From Pseudomonadales bacterium (lineage in GTDB: Bacteria; Pseudomonadota; Gammaproteobacteria; Pseudomonadales; DT-91), in the NCBI GenBank assembly GCA_013215055.1, contig JABSRQ010000049.1, forward strand, positions 1 through 34,135: a stretch of 34,135 nt of DNA, given 5' to 3'. The position numbers were made by a program, and so were the translations under genes. This document shows, one piece after another, positions 8,423 to 16,521 of the stretch; within the stretch, counting starts at the first letter, position 1, and every line of letters begins with the position of its first letter. The notes beneath the pieces are model-generated. The model saw nothing but the letters and a program-made list of their open reading frames with translations, did not search any database and was not told the origin of the DNA.

Positions 8423-8889
8423 ATGGCACGCATTGAACTTCCAGAAGGTGATGCACCAGAGAGTCACCACCTACTGGCTCTACAACCCGCCATGGGAAAT
8501 GCAATGGCCGTTCTGGCAGAAGCCAAAGTGGCCTGAATAACCGACTTAGGGAAGCCATCAGAATGCGCATTGCGCAAATCAATCAATGCCATATTTGCCT
8601 GAACTTTCGTTTTCCAGAGCTAAACGATGCAGGCATTGATGAAACTTTTTATCAGGCCGTCTCACATTGGCAGGAAAGTGACTTGTTTAATGAGAAAGAA
8701 AAACTTGTTATCGAATATGCTGAACGTTTTTCATCTCAGCACCTTGAGATAGATGATACTTTCTTTGCACGATTAAATGCCTATTTTACGGCAACAGAAA
8801 TCTACGAAATCACCACGACAATTGCAGGTTTACTGGCCAATGGCCGAATCCTGCAAGCCCTGCAGGTTGAACAAACATGCACGATATAA
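8423..8889 (+). pseudogene. Carboxymuconolactone decarboxylase/AhpD-like gene, frameshifted
   Basis: The reading frame from ATG 8423 (GAGG 8 bases upstream) encodes 37 residues beginning ARIELPEGDAPE, then meets TGA at 8534-8536. The next frame continues the family sequence without a gap: just past the stop it reads LNNRLREAIRMRIAQINQCHI and ends in LLANGRILQAL at 8889. A single missing base around 8530-8536 restores a protein of about 155 residues with the CxxC pair CHIC. CMD-family proteins use such a pair in peroxidase or lactone chemistry. The usual His three residues after the second Cys is Arg here. An internal ATG at 8563 could allow a shortened product. Either a real recent mutation or a sequencing error; no classical slippery heptamer is seen. 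Confidence 0.75.
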
Positions 8890-8935
8890 ATCTATTGCAT
8901 CACCCTTAATGGAAATCACACGAGCAAACTGATTC

Positions 8936-9394
8936 ATGAAATATAACCTGCAACAAATTTCCGACCGTTTAGAAATTAAAGATCTTATCATTGAATATGC
9001 CAGTGCCGTCGATGCAAAAGATTTTGACAGACTAGATACGTTATTTACCCATGATGCAGAGATTGATTATTCAGCCTTTGGCGGCGCCAAGGGAAACTAC
9101 CCGGAAGTGAAGCAGTTTTTGCAAGACAGCCTGCCTGTATTCAAGAACTATCAGCATATGATAGGAAATTCCCAGATTAAACTGGATGGGGATAAGGCCA
9201 CCGGGGAAGTCATGTGTTTCAACCCTATGGAGTTACAATTGGAATCTGACCAGCCTTCAAATATATTCTTCCTGGGGTTCTGGTATATCGATGAATATCT
9301 GCGTGTAGATGGAAGCTGGCGTATTAGTAAACGCAAAGAAATAAAATCCTATGATTTTAATACACCTGATTTTATTAACTTTGATGGACTATAA
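8936..9394 (+). CDS. SnoaL-like (NTF2-fold) protein
   Basis: A 152-residue soluble protein of the SnoaL_4/NTF2-like superfamily, cone-shaped proteins that include polyketide cyclases, scytalone dehydratases and steroid isomerases. The opening ISDRLEIKDLIIEYASAVDA, the DFDRLDTLFTHDAEIDYSAF stretch and the GSWRISKRKEI near the end are standard for this group. The substrate cannot be inferred. It lies 46 bases after the frameshifted decarboxylase-like gene and 76 before the flavoprotein gene, all on the plus strand, suggesting a common transcript under the divergent HxlR regulator. No signal peptide. Intact. Confidence 0.8.
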   Translation: MKYNLQQISDRLEIKDLIIEYASAVDAKDFDRLDTLFTHDAEIDYSAFGGAKGNYPEVKQFLQDSLPVFKNYQHMIGNSQIKLDGDKATGEVMCFNPMELQLESDQPSNIFFLGFWYIDEYLRVDGSWRISKRKEIKSYDFNTPDFINFDGL

Positions 9395-9470
9395 AATTAG
9401 CGGTGCTGATCACAACATCTCAGTGTAGATTTTTTTACTTAATACTTGATTCATCAACACAGGCATATGA

Positions 9471-10589
9471 ATGAAGAAGCGTATTGTAATAGCAGGCTTT
9501 GGCGACACTGGCTTACTTGCGGGCATAGACCTGGCTAAAGATTTTGATGTTATCGGTATCTCAGCAAAACCCTGCTTAGTCAGTGGTCAAGAGCTGGGCA
9601 CTCGTCTTACTCGCCCCAAAGTCTGGAAGTCTGATTACCTGATGCCATTTCATCGCTACAAAAAACTGGATAATGTCACTCACCTGCAGGGGCAGATAAC
9701 ATCAATCGATACCGCATCATCCTCCGTTTACATCACAGGCATTGATGGCAGTGAACAGCAGGAGCGCTACGATGCACTACTGATTTCATCAGGTGTCAGC
9801 AATGGCTTCTGGCGTGATAATAAACTCGAAGATATAGACACCATTAATGCCAATATCGATCTTGCCGCACAAAAACTGGCCAAGACTCAGCGTGTAGCTA
9901 TTATTGGCGGTGGTGCGACAGGTGTGAGTGTATGCTCAAATCTGAAAGAACAGTACCCAGCAAAGGATGTGCACTTATTTTATAGTCAGGAGCATATTCT
10001 CGCGGGCTATCATCCTAAAGTGCAAAAAAAGGTAGAGGCTCAGCTTAAGCAACAGGGTATTCACCTTCATGCTAACCATCGTGCCGTTATTCCCGAAGGT
10101 TTCAGCGGTGAATGCTTTACGGCAGAGACCATTCATTGGCGGGGTGATCAAGAGGCTTTTAAAGCTGACATCGTTTTATGGGCTGTTGGCAATTTAAAGC
10201 CCAATAACACTTTTATCCCCCAGGATATGCTTAATGAAAAAGGCTTTGTAAAAACCACCAAACACTTACAAGTATCAGGTCACAATAATGTTTTCACCGT
10301 GGGAGATATAGCAGCCTCAGACCCCAATCGAAGCTCAGCTAGAAATGCGGGGTTTTTAACGGTTGCAAATAATATCCGTGCCCACCTTCAAGGTAATAAA
10401 AATAAAATGAAAACCTTCAAGGCGAGCCAATATCGCTGGGGATCCGTATTGGGTGTGCAAAAAAATGGCATGCGTGTTTTTACACCTAAGGGAGGCAGTA
10501 TTCGTATTAGCCAACCATTGGTTAGAAAAATCTTGTTTCCATTTTTTGTCAGAAAACTTATTTATAAAGGTGTTCGCAAAGCAGAATAA
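9471..10589 (+). CDS. FAD-dependent NAD(P)H oxidoreductase, NDH-2/AIFM2 (FSP1)-like
   Basis: Two-dinucleotide-fold flavoprotein of 372 residues. FAD-binding GFGDTG lies at 9-14, the NAD(P)H-binding motif VAIIGGGATG at 142-151, an ATG-like LLISSG near 103-108, LWAVGNLKPNN at 236-246, and the FAD-contacting FTVGDIAA at 275-282. Family members pass electrons from NAD(P)H to quinones or act as ferredoxin/nitrite reductase subunits. The absence of extra domains and the C-terminal basic FVRKLIYKGVRK segment suit a membrane-associated quinone reductase, but this is inferred. It follows the SnoaL-like gene, and the HxlR regulator upstream is of a class that often senses quinones. The gene ends 30 bases before the right direct repeat and converges on rnpB. 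Confidence 0.85.
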   Translation: MKKRIVIAGFGDTGLLAGIDLAKDFDVIGISAKPCLVSGQELGTRLTRPKVWKSDYLMPFHRYKKLDNVTHLQGQITSIDTASSSVYITGIDGSEQQERYDALLISSGVSNGFWRDNKLEDIDTINANIDLAAQKLAKTQRVAIIGGGATGVSVCSNLKEQYPAKDVHLFYSQEHILAGYHPKVQKKVEAQLKQQGIHLHANHRAVIPEGFSGECFTAETIHWRGDQEAFKADIVLWAVGNLKPNNTFIPQDMLNEKGFVKTTKHLQVSGHNNVFTVGDIAASDPNRSSARNAGFLTVANNIRAHLQGNKNKMKTFKASQYRWGSVLGVQKNGMRVFTPKGGSIRISQPLVRKILFPFFVRKLIYKGVRKAE

Positions 10590-10619
10590 AGAGAAATTAA
10601 CAAGAATAGATATGATGTC

Positions 10620-10713
10620 GAATAAGTAGCACTCCAGAGCTGGAGCAGTGCTTGAAACCCCCAGAGCCCGTAGGCCCTGAGGTTTCAGGTATTAGTGTGT
10701 TGGCCGATAAGCC
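10620..10713. repeat. Right copy of 94-bp direct repeat (3' end and flank of rnpB)
   Basis: This copy is the intact one. Its last 13 bases belong to the conserved 3' region of RNase P RNA, and the rest is the flank immediately downstream of rnpB, containing two stem-loops. It matches 7655-7748 in the same orientation at about 74 per cent. The 2.9 kb between the copies hold the HxlR, decarboxylase-like, SnoaL-like and flavoprotein genes. Confidence 0.8.
10654..10686 (-). terminator. Stem-loop downstream of rnpB
   Basis: Imperfect long stem (GAAACC...GGTTTC arms around a GGGCC/GCCC core) just past the 3' end of rnpB, followed by a second stem-loop at 10627-10649 (CTCCA/TGGAG core). Neither is followed by a good U tract, so they may be processing or termination structures for rnpB and also block read-through from the converging flavoprotein gene. 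Confidence 0.45.
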
Positions 10714-11054
10714 GGGTTTTGTCGTGGACAATCATTCATCTACGCGTTACGTCACCGCAACGCTTTAGCAACCTACCCGCCCTCAGTGCGGGTACACACC
10801 TATAGAGGGCCTATTTGGTCTTGCTCCGAACGGGGTTTACCATGCCATGAACTGTTACCAGTCACGCGGTGCGCTCTTACCGCACCCTTTCAGCCTTACC
10901 TGTGCCTATCGCTAGGCCATCGGCGGTCTACTCTCTGCTGCACTTTCCGTAGGCTTTCGCCCCCCAGGCGTTACCTGGCGTTCTACCCAATGGAGCCCGG
11001 ACTTTCCTCCCCTCTTAAGCCGAAACTTAAAAGCAGCGATCGCCTAGCCAACAC
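10693..11054 (-). ncRNA. rnpB: RNase P RNA (type A)
   Basis: Catalytic RNA of ribonuclease P, which removes 5' leaders from tRNA precursors with the RnpA protein. On the minus strand the conserved cores are all present: GAGGAAAGTCCGGGCTCC near the 5' side, CAGGTAACGCCTGG, AGAGTAGACCGCCGATGG, GGTAAGAGCGCACC, GGTAAACCCC, GAGCAAGACCAAATAG, and near the 3' end GATGAATGATTGTCC followed by ACAAAACCCGGCTTATCG. Order and spacing match the E. coli RNA. Ends are estimates from that alignment: 5' end near 11054, 3' end near 10693. It lies between the flavoprotein gene and rsmI. A 111-codon plus-strand frame across it is an artefact. Confidence 0.95.
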
Positions 11055-11061
11055 GGGGCAG

Positions 11062-11089
11062 ATATTAACAATCTGGCTTAATTTTTCAA
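11062..11089 (-). promoter_or_regulatory. rnpB promoter, embedded in the 3' end of rsmI
   Basis: On the minus strand TTGAAA (11089-11084) and TAATAT (11067-11062) are 16 bases apart, followed by a C-rich discriminator and the estimated 5' end of RNase P RNA about 8 bases later. The -35 region overlaps the rsmI stop codon. The C-rich discriminator resembles that of growth-rate-controlled stable-RNA promoters. Confidence 0.55.
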
Positions 11090-11923
11090 GCTTAAAAGGT
11101 ATTCATATGCAGTTTTTTTAGGAATACCATAATGCTCGGCCACCATTTTACTGGCTTTTTTAGGGGGCAACTCCTTAGCTAACACCTCCAATAATGCGAT
11201 ACTTCTTTCATCCAGATCTGTGACTTTCTCCGTAACACAAGCCTCCAGCACCAAAACAATTTCACCACGGCGCTGATTACTGTCTTGTGACACCCATTCC
11301 AGCATCTGCGCTAGAGGCTCCTGCTTGATGGTCTCAAAGGTCTTGGTCAACTCTCTGGCCAGGGTAATCTTGCGCTCACCACCAAAAATTTCACACATAT
11401 CTTTTAAGGTATCTTCGATACGGTGTGGCGCCTCATAAAACACCAGTGTTCTACTATCCTCCTTCACTGCCGATAACACATCACAACGCGCTTTTTGCTT
11501 GGCCGGTAAAAAACCTTCAAACGCAAACTTATTGGTCGGCAGTCCCGCAGCGCACAGCGCAGAAATTAACGCACAAGCCCCCGGGATAGGTACCACCTTA
11601 AGCCCCCGGGCATGTGCCTCATGCACAATACGATAACCGGGATCAGAAATTAACGGCGTGCCCGCATCACTGATCAACGCAATCGACTTTCCTTCTTGTA
11701 ACATCTTCAGCAGTTTTTCGGTTTGCTGCTCGCCACCATGCTCATGATACGCTAGCATTGGCGTGCCAATGGAGAAGTGCTGTAACAGCCTTTTACTATG
11801 CCGTGTATCTTCAGCCGCGATAAGATCAACGCTGGACAAAACCTGAATCGCACGCTCGGTCATATCGGCAAGATTACCGATGGGTGTAGCAACAATATAT
11901 AATTCAGACACGTTTATACCCAT
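11078..11923 (-). CDS. rsmI: RsmI, 16S rRNA 2'-O-methyltransferase (C1402)
   Basis: SAM-dependent enzyme of the tetrapyrrole-methylase fold that 2'-O-methylates C1402 of 16S rRNA, the same base N4-methylated by RsmH, whose gene also lies in this window. The 281-residue protein has LYIVATPIGNLADMTERA at about 8-25, AAEDTRHSKRLL near 36-47, LISDAGTPLISDPGYRIV near 83-100, and FYEAPHRI near 160. ATG at 11923 is used; a GTG at 11911 is an alternative and neither has a strong ribosome binding site. It is divergent from lpoA, with about 53 bases between the two starts. Confidence 0.95.
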   Translation of the reverse strand: MGINVSELYIVATPIGNLADMTERAIQVLSSVDLIAAEDTRHSKRLLQHFSIGTPMLAYHEHGGEQQTEKLLKMLQEGKSIALISDAGTPLISDPGYRIVHEAHARGLKVVPIPGACALISALCAAGLPTNKFAFEGFLPAKQKARCDVLSAVKEDSRTLVFYEAPHRIEDTLKDMCEIFGGERKITLARELTKTFETIKQEPLAQMLEWVSQDSNQRRGEIVLVLEACVTEKVTDLDERSIALLEVLAKELPPKKASKMVAEHYGIPKKTAYEYLLSLKN

Positions 11924-11976
11924 TTATAAAAACTTTGAAGAAAGCCGCAGCTTCAATCACATTCGCTGGACCGCAC

Positions 11977-13749
11977 ATGTTAAAACAAATGCAAACGCTT
12001 TTCTTTATCTTACTGGCATCAATGCTGCTTTTATTAAGCGCCTGCAGCACCCCACCCAGTAAAAAAGCCGGCACGGTTTCCATACCCACACCGATGGTTA
12101 CCAGCAAGCAGCTTCCCCACCAAAACGCCATCAATGAAATTTATCAACTCAATACCGATCAAAACGCCGATAAAGCGCAGGGCAAAATTTACCAGCTTAA
12201 ACTGCAAAAGCTTAACCGCGATGAGCTTTTATTAATTACCGCCGCCGAAGCACAAAGTTACAATATTTTAGGTGAACATCAAAAGGCCTGGGCATTACTG
12301 TCTAACCCACAAATAGATGTCCAACTACCCAGCGCCGACGATGAAACACAAACCATGGTAGGCCTAACCAAGGCCAACACGTTAACTGCACTAGAGGAAT
12401 ATAATAAAGCCGCACAGCTGCGGGTCTACTTTGCCCCTACGATTAAAAACATCGAAGCCTACCAGCAAAACCAGGCAGCCATTTGGCATAACATCAATGC
12501 CCTCACTGAAACCGAGCTCAAATCCCAGATCATCAAAACCCACAACCCCAGCTATAAACAATGGCTGACACTGAATCAGATTACCCGCTTTAATACGCAG
12601 TCATTAAACCAACAAATTAAAAATATCGATCAATGGCAGCACCGCAACGCCACTCACCCTGCTGCTCTCATCCCCCCACAAGACGTTGCAGCATTAAGAA
12701 TGGCGGCCACACAACGGCCAACGAAAATTGCCGTTATCCTGCCATTTGATAGTAAATATAAAAAACTGGCAGCCGCTATCTCCGATGGCATCTCACATGC
12801 TTATTATTTAAGTGACTATCAACCCATCATCAGTTTTTATTCTGCCGATAAAAGCCAGGTTTTTGCCGACATTTATCACACCGCCGTCAGCGAAGGTGCA
12901 GAGCTGATTATAGGCCCACTCTTTAAGAATCAATTAGAAGAACTCTATAACATGAATGAGCTGCCGGTAAACACCATCAGCCTCAACCGATTAGATAGAA
13001 CTGACAAACCTAAAAACCTGATTGAATTCAGCCTCTCAAGCGAAGATGAAATTGATACCGTGATTCAATTCCTGAAGCACCAAGGAAAACGTAACGTTTT
13101 ATTACTGACGCAAGACGCCCCCTGGGCAATAGATGATGCCGAATACTTTAAACAACAATGGCAGGAAAACAATCTACAGCTACTTAATAGCCAAAGCTTT
13201 GCTGCCAGCAAAGATCAATCTAACGCCATTCAACAACTGTTAAATATTGATAAAAGCAAACAACGTATTCGCCGTTTAAGTAATTTACTGGCCATCGAGC
13301 TTGAAGCCGAACCGCGTATACGTAAAGATGCAGATTTAGTCTATCTGTTAGCAAAACCTAATCTTGCCGCCTCTATTCGTCCGATGTTGAAATTTCACTA
13401 TGCCGGTGACTTACCGGTTTATGCCAACTCCAGCGTTTACCGCAGCTATCCAAACCCCACTAGAGACAGAGACTTAAGCGGCATTTATTTTACCGACTTA
13501 CCCTGGGTTATCAGCCCCCATAAAGATATGGACAAAACCTACGCCAAATCATCGCTTAAACGCATGGTCGCCTTCGGCTTTGATGCCTTTCAACTTTCTG
13601 AGCGCCTGGCACTGATGCAAAATCTGCCAGAATCCAAGCTCAATGGCGCCACCGGCACATTGCAACTGGAGAACAATCAATTACACAGAACTACAGCCAT
13701 GGGCCAGTTTAAAGGCAGAAAAATCATCGCTATTAATACCGCCCAGTAA
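11977..13749 (+). CDS. lpoA: LpoA (LppC), outer-membrane lipoprotein activator of PBP1a
   Basis: Outer-membrane lipoprotein that reaches through the periplasm to stimulate the peptidoglycan synthase PBP1a. From ATG 11977 it is 590 residues, with a type II signal peptide whose lipobox LLSAC places the lipidated Cys at 23. A helical TPR-like N-terminal domain follows (about 30-230), then a periplasmic-binding-protein-like C-terminal domain opening with KIAVILPFDSKYKKLAAAISDG. A longer frame starts at TTG 11935, but it would bury the signal peptide behind 14 extra residues and is rejected. It heads a plus-strand run with yraN, diaA and dolP, the conserved gammaproteobacterial order. Confidence 0.93.
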   Translation: MLKQMQTLFFILLASMLLLLSACSTPPSKKAGTVSIPTPMVTSKQLPHQNAINEIYQLNTDQNADKAQGKIYQLKLQKLNRDELLLITAAEAQSYNILGEHQKAWALLSNPQIDVQLPSADDETQTMVGLTKANTLTALEEYNKAAQLRVYFAPTIKNIEAYQQNQAAIWHNINALTETELKSQIIKTHNPSYKQWLTLNQITRFNTQSLNQQIKNIDQWQHRNATHPAALIPPQDVAALRMAATQRPTKIAVILPFDSKYKKLAAAISDGISHAYYLSDYQPIISFYSADKSQVFADIYHTAVSEGAELIIGPLFKNQLEELYNMNELPVNTISLNRLDRTDKPKNLIEFSLSSEDEIDTVIQFLKHQGKRNVLLLTQDAPWAIDDAEYFKQQWQENNLQLLNSQSFAASKDQSNAIQQLLNIDKSKQRIRRLSNLLAIELEAEPRIRKDADLVYLLAKPNLAASIRPMLKFHYAGDLPVYANSSVYRSYPNPTRDRDLSGIYFTDLPWVISPHKDMDKTYAKSSLKRMVAFGFDAFQLSERLALMQNLPESKLNGATGTLQLENNQLHRTTAMGQFKGRKIIAINTAQ

Positions 13750-13751
13750 TC

Positions 13752-14126
13752 ATGCCCAAGCACCCAGACAGCAATGCCATAGGCCAACATTACGAAGCAC
13801 TGGCCTTACAGTTTTTGCAAGACAAAGGGCTTAAACTACTAGAGAGTAACTTCCATTGTCGCCTGGGTGAGATTGATCTAATCATGCAAGATGATCAAAC
13901 ATTGTGCTTTATTGAGGTACGTTTTCGCCGTCAAAAAAAATTTGGCTCAGCCATGGAAAGCATCACCCGACCCAAGCAACAACGCATTTTAAAAACCGCC
14001 GCATTCTACCTAAGCTCACACGTAAAACATCAGCAAGATTTTTGTCGCTTTGACGTAATTGCAATTGAACTGGACAGTTCACAGCAAGCCCAATATCATT
14101 GGTTAAAAGCTGCATTCACGGAATAA
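13752..14126 (+). CDS. yraN: YraN, UPF0102 endonuclease-like protein
   Basis: Small protein of the UPF0102 family with a restriction-endonuclease-like (Holliday-junction-resolvase) fold; the biological role is not well settled. The 124 residues include GQHYEALALQFLQDKG near the start, then GEIDLIMQDD (39-48) and FIEVRFRR (53-60), the family's presumed metal-binding Asp and Glu positions. It starts 2 bases after the lpoA stop and ends 3 bases before diaA, so it is translated from the same transcript. Length is normal. Confidence 0.92.
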   Translation: MPKHPDSNAIGQHYEALALQFLQDKGLKLLESNFHCRLGEIDLIMQDDQTLCFIEVRFRRQKKFGSAMESITRPKQQRILKTAAFYLSSHVKHQQDFCRFDVIAIELDSSQQAQYHWLKAAFTE

Positions 14127-14129
14127 GAC

Positions 14130-14720
14130 ATGTCCATTTTTGAAGCCATTGTTAATCAATTCAATGCGCACATTGACGCTAGTTCACGTAGCATAGATTC
14201 CCTGACGCCGTATATAGCGGAAGCGGCTAATCTGCTAAACCACACGCTGATTGATGATAAAAAAATTATCTGCGCCGCAGCCCCTAACAGCTTTGCTGCC
14301 GGCCAACTTTTTTGTCACAATTTACTAGGCAATGTTAACTTTGAACGCCCAGCCTTACCGGCCATCTTTCTAAATAACAGCAATACCGCAGCCGCTGCAT
14401 TAGGCAATGCCGACAGCAGCCAAATTCACGCCACCCAAGTTTCAGCGTTAGGACAAGCAGGCGACTTACTGCTTATATTATCCTTTAATGGCGATGAGAT
14501 CCCACTGCTAAACGCCATCGATGCCGCCATCAGAAGAGGCATGAAAATCATCACCATATCCTCCGGTGAAGGTAATCACATCGCCACTCGTACACCCAAA
14601 GATCAAGTCCACATCCCTATGAATGGATTCACCCCCCTGCAATCTATAAACCTGCACTTTCTTCTAGCGCAAATGCTCAGCGACCTGGTTGAACAACAGC
14701 TTTTTGGAAACCTGACTTAA
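14130..14720 (+). CDS. diaA: DiaA-like SIS-domain protein (DnaA initiator-associating)
   Basis: Tetrameric SIS-domain protein; in E. coli DiaA binds DnaA and promotes timely replication initiation at oriC. Length (196 residues) and position between yraN and the BON lipoprotein gene are as in E. coli and Pseudomonas. The C-terminal half is recognisable (MKIITISSGEG and the LHFLLAQMLSDLVEQQLF ending). The segment that in SIS proteins reads like CGNGTSA reads CAAAPNSFAA here (about residues 48-57), so the phosphosugar-binding loop is altered. That suits a protein-binding rather than enzymatic role, but makes isomerase activity unlikely. Its TAA shares one base with the dolP ATG. Confidence 0.85.
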   Translation: MSIFEAIVNQFNAHIDASSRSIDSLTPYIAEAANLLNHTLIDDKKIICAAAPNSFAAGQLFCHNLLGNVNFERPALPAIFLNNSNTAAAALGNADSSQIHATQVSALGQAGDLLLILSFNGDEIPLLNAIDAAIRRGMKIITISSGEGNHIATRTPKDQVHIPMNGFTPLQSINLHFLLAQMLSDLVEQQLFGNLT

Positions 14721-15307
14721 TGAATATATTCCACCACAGCACTAAAGCCCTATTGATCTGCAGCCTGCTATTGCTAGCCAACTGTACTACCTATATGGCA
14801 GCTACCAATGACGGTGCAGTTTCCGAAGACTACGGTCAACGCACCATGGGCACCATCGTTGAAGACAACACAATTGAATCCAAGGCGCAGATTAATATCA
14901 ACCGCCATAGCCCGACACTGAATAATGCCAACATTAATGTCTTCTCATTTAACCGCATCATTCTTATCACCGGCCAAGTGCCCGATTTAAAAAGCAAACA
15001 AAATGCCTCCATCATTGCCGAAAAAGTCCGCCATGTACGCAGCGTTCATAACGAACTGGAAATCATGCCCAGCAATTCGTTTTTTTCCAGCAGTAAAGAC
15101 TCCTTCCTTAAAACCAAAGTTGCCAGCAATCTGATTGGCGCGAAAGGTGTAGATTCAAGCCGTATCGAAGTCATTGTCGAAAATGGCAAGGTCTACTTAA
15201 TGGGGCTAGTAACACAGGAAGAAGCCAGCCGCACAGTTGAATCGGTTAAAGAAGTTTCTGGCATTAAAGCCATCATTAAGGTGTTTGAATATATCAGTAA
15301 CGGTTAA
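14720..15307 (+). CDS. dolP: DolP (YraP)-like BON-domain outer-membrane lipoprotein
   Basis: Lipoprotein with two BON domains; DolP in E. coli sits at the outer membrane and division site and supports envelope integrity and BAM function. The 195-residue protein has a type II signal peptide with lipobox LLANC (Cys22). A first BON domain (about 48-115) contains the FNRIILITGQVPDL segment, and a second (about 122-190) contains VENGKVYLMGLVTQEEASRTV. The ATG overlaps the diaA stop by one base, and a strong terminator follows at 15321. Confidence 0.9.
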   Translation: MNIFHHSTKALLICSLLLLANCTTYMAATNDGAVSEDYGQRTMGTIVEDNTIESKAQININRHSPTLNNANINVFSFNRIILITGQVPDLKSKQNASIIAEKVRHVRSVHNELEIMPSNSFFSSSKDSFLKTKVASNLIGAKGVDSSRIEVIVENGKVYLMGLVTQEEASRTVESVKEVSGIKAIIKVFEYISNG

Positions 15308-15320
15308 TTCTCATATAAAC

Positions 15321-15360
15321 AGACATAAAAAAAAGCGCTATTAGCGCTTTTTTTATGTCT
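15321..15360. terminator. Bidirectional terminator between dolP and sspB
   Basis: A nearly perfect inverted repeat of 40 bases: GCGC-centred stem flanked by an A run on the left and a T run on the right, with matching AGACATA/TATGTCT ends. It lies between the converging dolP and sspB genes and can stop transcription from both sides. Confidence 0.9.
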
Positions 15361-15366
15361 TACTTT

Positions 15367-15864
15367 TCACTTAACCACTTTCAACTGCGGCCGCCCCTTG
15401 GGACTGGACGGTGTTGTTGGCGGCTTAGGGTCATCATCCGGCTTTTTATCGCCAGACGACACCGTTACCAACCCAGGAGTACCTACATTGGAAGAGGCTG
15501 AATCAGCATCCTCATGTATCTCAATGCCATCTTGCAAGATACCCTGCTCATAACCTGGCTCTTCAGGAAAAGCCATACCCTGACCATTCTCCTTCGCGAA
15601 TACACCTAACACTGCAGCAATAGGCACAGCAACCGACTGAGAAATGCCGTTAAAGCGCGCATTGAATAAGACATAGTCATTATCCATATGAAAATTAGCC
15701 ACAGCACCGGGAGAGATATTTAACGTGATCTCACCGTTTTCAACATACTCCCTAGGTACTTCAACACCTTCAGCATCGGCATAAACTGCCAGATACGGCG
15801 TACATTCGTTATCCACAATCCAATCGTAGATAGCACGTAAGAAATAAGGGCGAGTCGGCGTCAT
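15367..15864 (-). CDS. sspB: SspB, ClpXP specificity-enhancing factor
   Basis: Adaptor that binds ssrA-tagged proteins and delivers them to ClpXP. From ATG 15864 the protein is 165 residues: a folded substrate-binding domain (RPYFLRAIYDWIVDN near the start, VLFNARFNGISQSVAVPI mid-domain), an acidic flexible linker, and the C-terminal ClpX-binding tail GRPQLKVVK. All three parts are diagnostic. The upstream TTG at 15867 sits directly after the sspA stop and is not needed. It is translated from the sspA transcript and ends at the shared terminator. Confidence 0.95.
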   Translation of the reverse strand: MTPTRPYFLRAIYDWIVDNECTPYLAVYADAEGVEVPREYVENGEITLNISPGAVANFHMDNDYVLFNARFNGISQSVAVPIAAVLGVFAKENGQGMAFPEEPGYEQGILQDGIEIHEDADSASSNVGTPGLVTVSSGDKKPDDDPKPPTTPSSPKGRPQLKVVK

Positions 15865-15867
15865 CAA

Positions 15868-16521
15868 TTAGCTATCCGAAGACAATCTGATATTAGACAT
15901 ATCATTTTCATATTCTGACAAGCTTTCCTGGAAAGATTCACGCTCAAACAAACGCTCCATATATTCATGTAATGGCTTGGTTTGTTTGTTTTTAGGAATA
16001 TCAATACCCAAAGAAGGCAGACGCCATAAAATCGCCGCCATACAGCAATCTACCAAGGTGAAATCATCACTCATGAAATACGGTTTCTCAATAAAGATAG
16101 GGCCAATCGCAGTCAAACTTTCTTTTAGCTCTTTACGGGCTGCATCGACAGAGCGCTTGCTTTCATCGGCAACAATAATATCCACCAATGAAGACCAATC
16201 TCTTTCGATACGGTATAAATACAGACGGCTTTCACCACGTGCTACAGGGTATACCGGTAATAACGGTGGATGTGGAAAACGCTCATCCAGGTATTCCATC
16301 ATGATCTTTGATTCATATAAAACCAGATCACGATCTACCAAGGTTGGCAGGCTATTGTAAGGATTGATTTGCGCTAAATCTTCTGGCTTGTTTTCACCGA
16401 CACAATCGATGATATCAACTACAACACCTTTTTCAGCCAATACGATACGTGCTCTATGGCTATAATGACTCTGACTATCAGAGTAAAACGTCATTGATGA
16501 TTTTCTGGCAACTACACCCAT
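15868..16521 (-). CDS. sspA: SspA, stringent starvation protein A
   Basis: Glutathione-S-transferase-fold protein that binds RNA polymerase and modulates transcription in starvation and acid stress. The start is placed at ATG 16521 (MGVVARKSS), preceded by AGAGG about 8 bases upstream; the frame extends to 16596, but those 25 residues are outside the family. The 217-residue product has [15 protein letters not shown] in the N-terminal thioredoxin-like domain, [22 protein letters not shown], and an all-helical C-terminal domain. The usual enzymatic GST residues are absent, as in other SspA proteins. sspB follows after 3 bases. Confidence 0.94.
   Translation of the reverse strand: MGVVARKSSMTFYSDSQSHYSHRARIVLAEKGVVVDIIDCVGENKPEDLAQINPYNSLPTLVDRDLVLYESKIMMEYLDERFPHPPLLPVYPVARGESRLYLYRIERDWSSLVDIIVADESKRSVDAARKELKESLTAIGPIFIEKPYFMSDDFTLVDCCMAAILWRLPSLGIDIPKNKQTKPLHEYMERLFERESFQESLSEYENDMSNIRLSSDS

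Noticed and set aside
10786..11121. 111-codon plus-strand frame
   Set aside because: It is antisense to rnpB and to the end of rsmI; the codons simply reflect conserved RNase P RNA.
11935..11976. TTG-initiated extension of lpoA
   Set aside because: It would put 14 residues ahead of a normal lipoprotein signal peptide; ATG 11977 is adequate.
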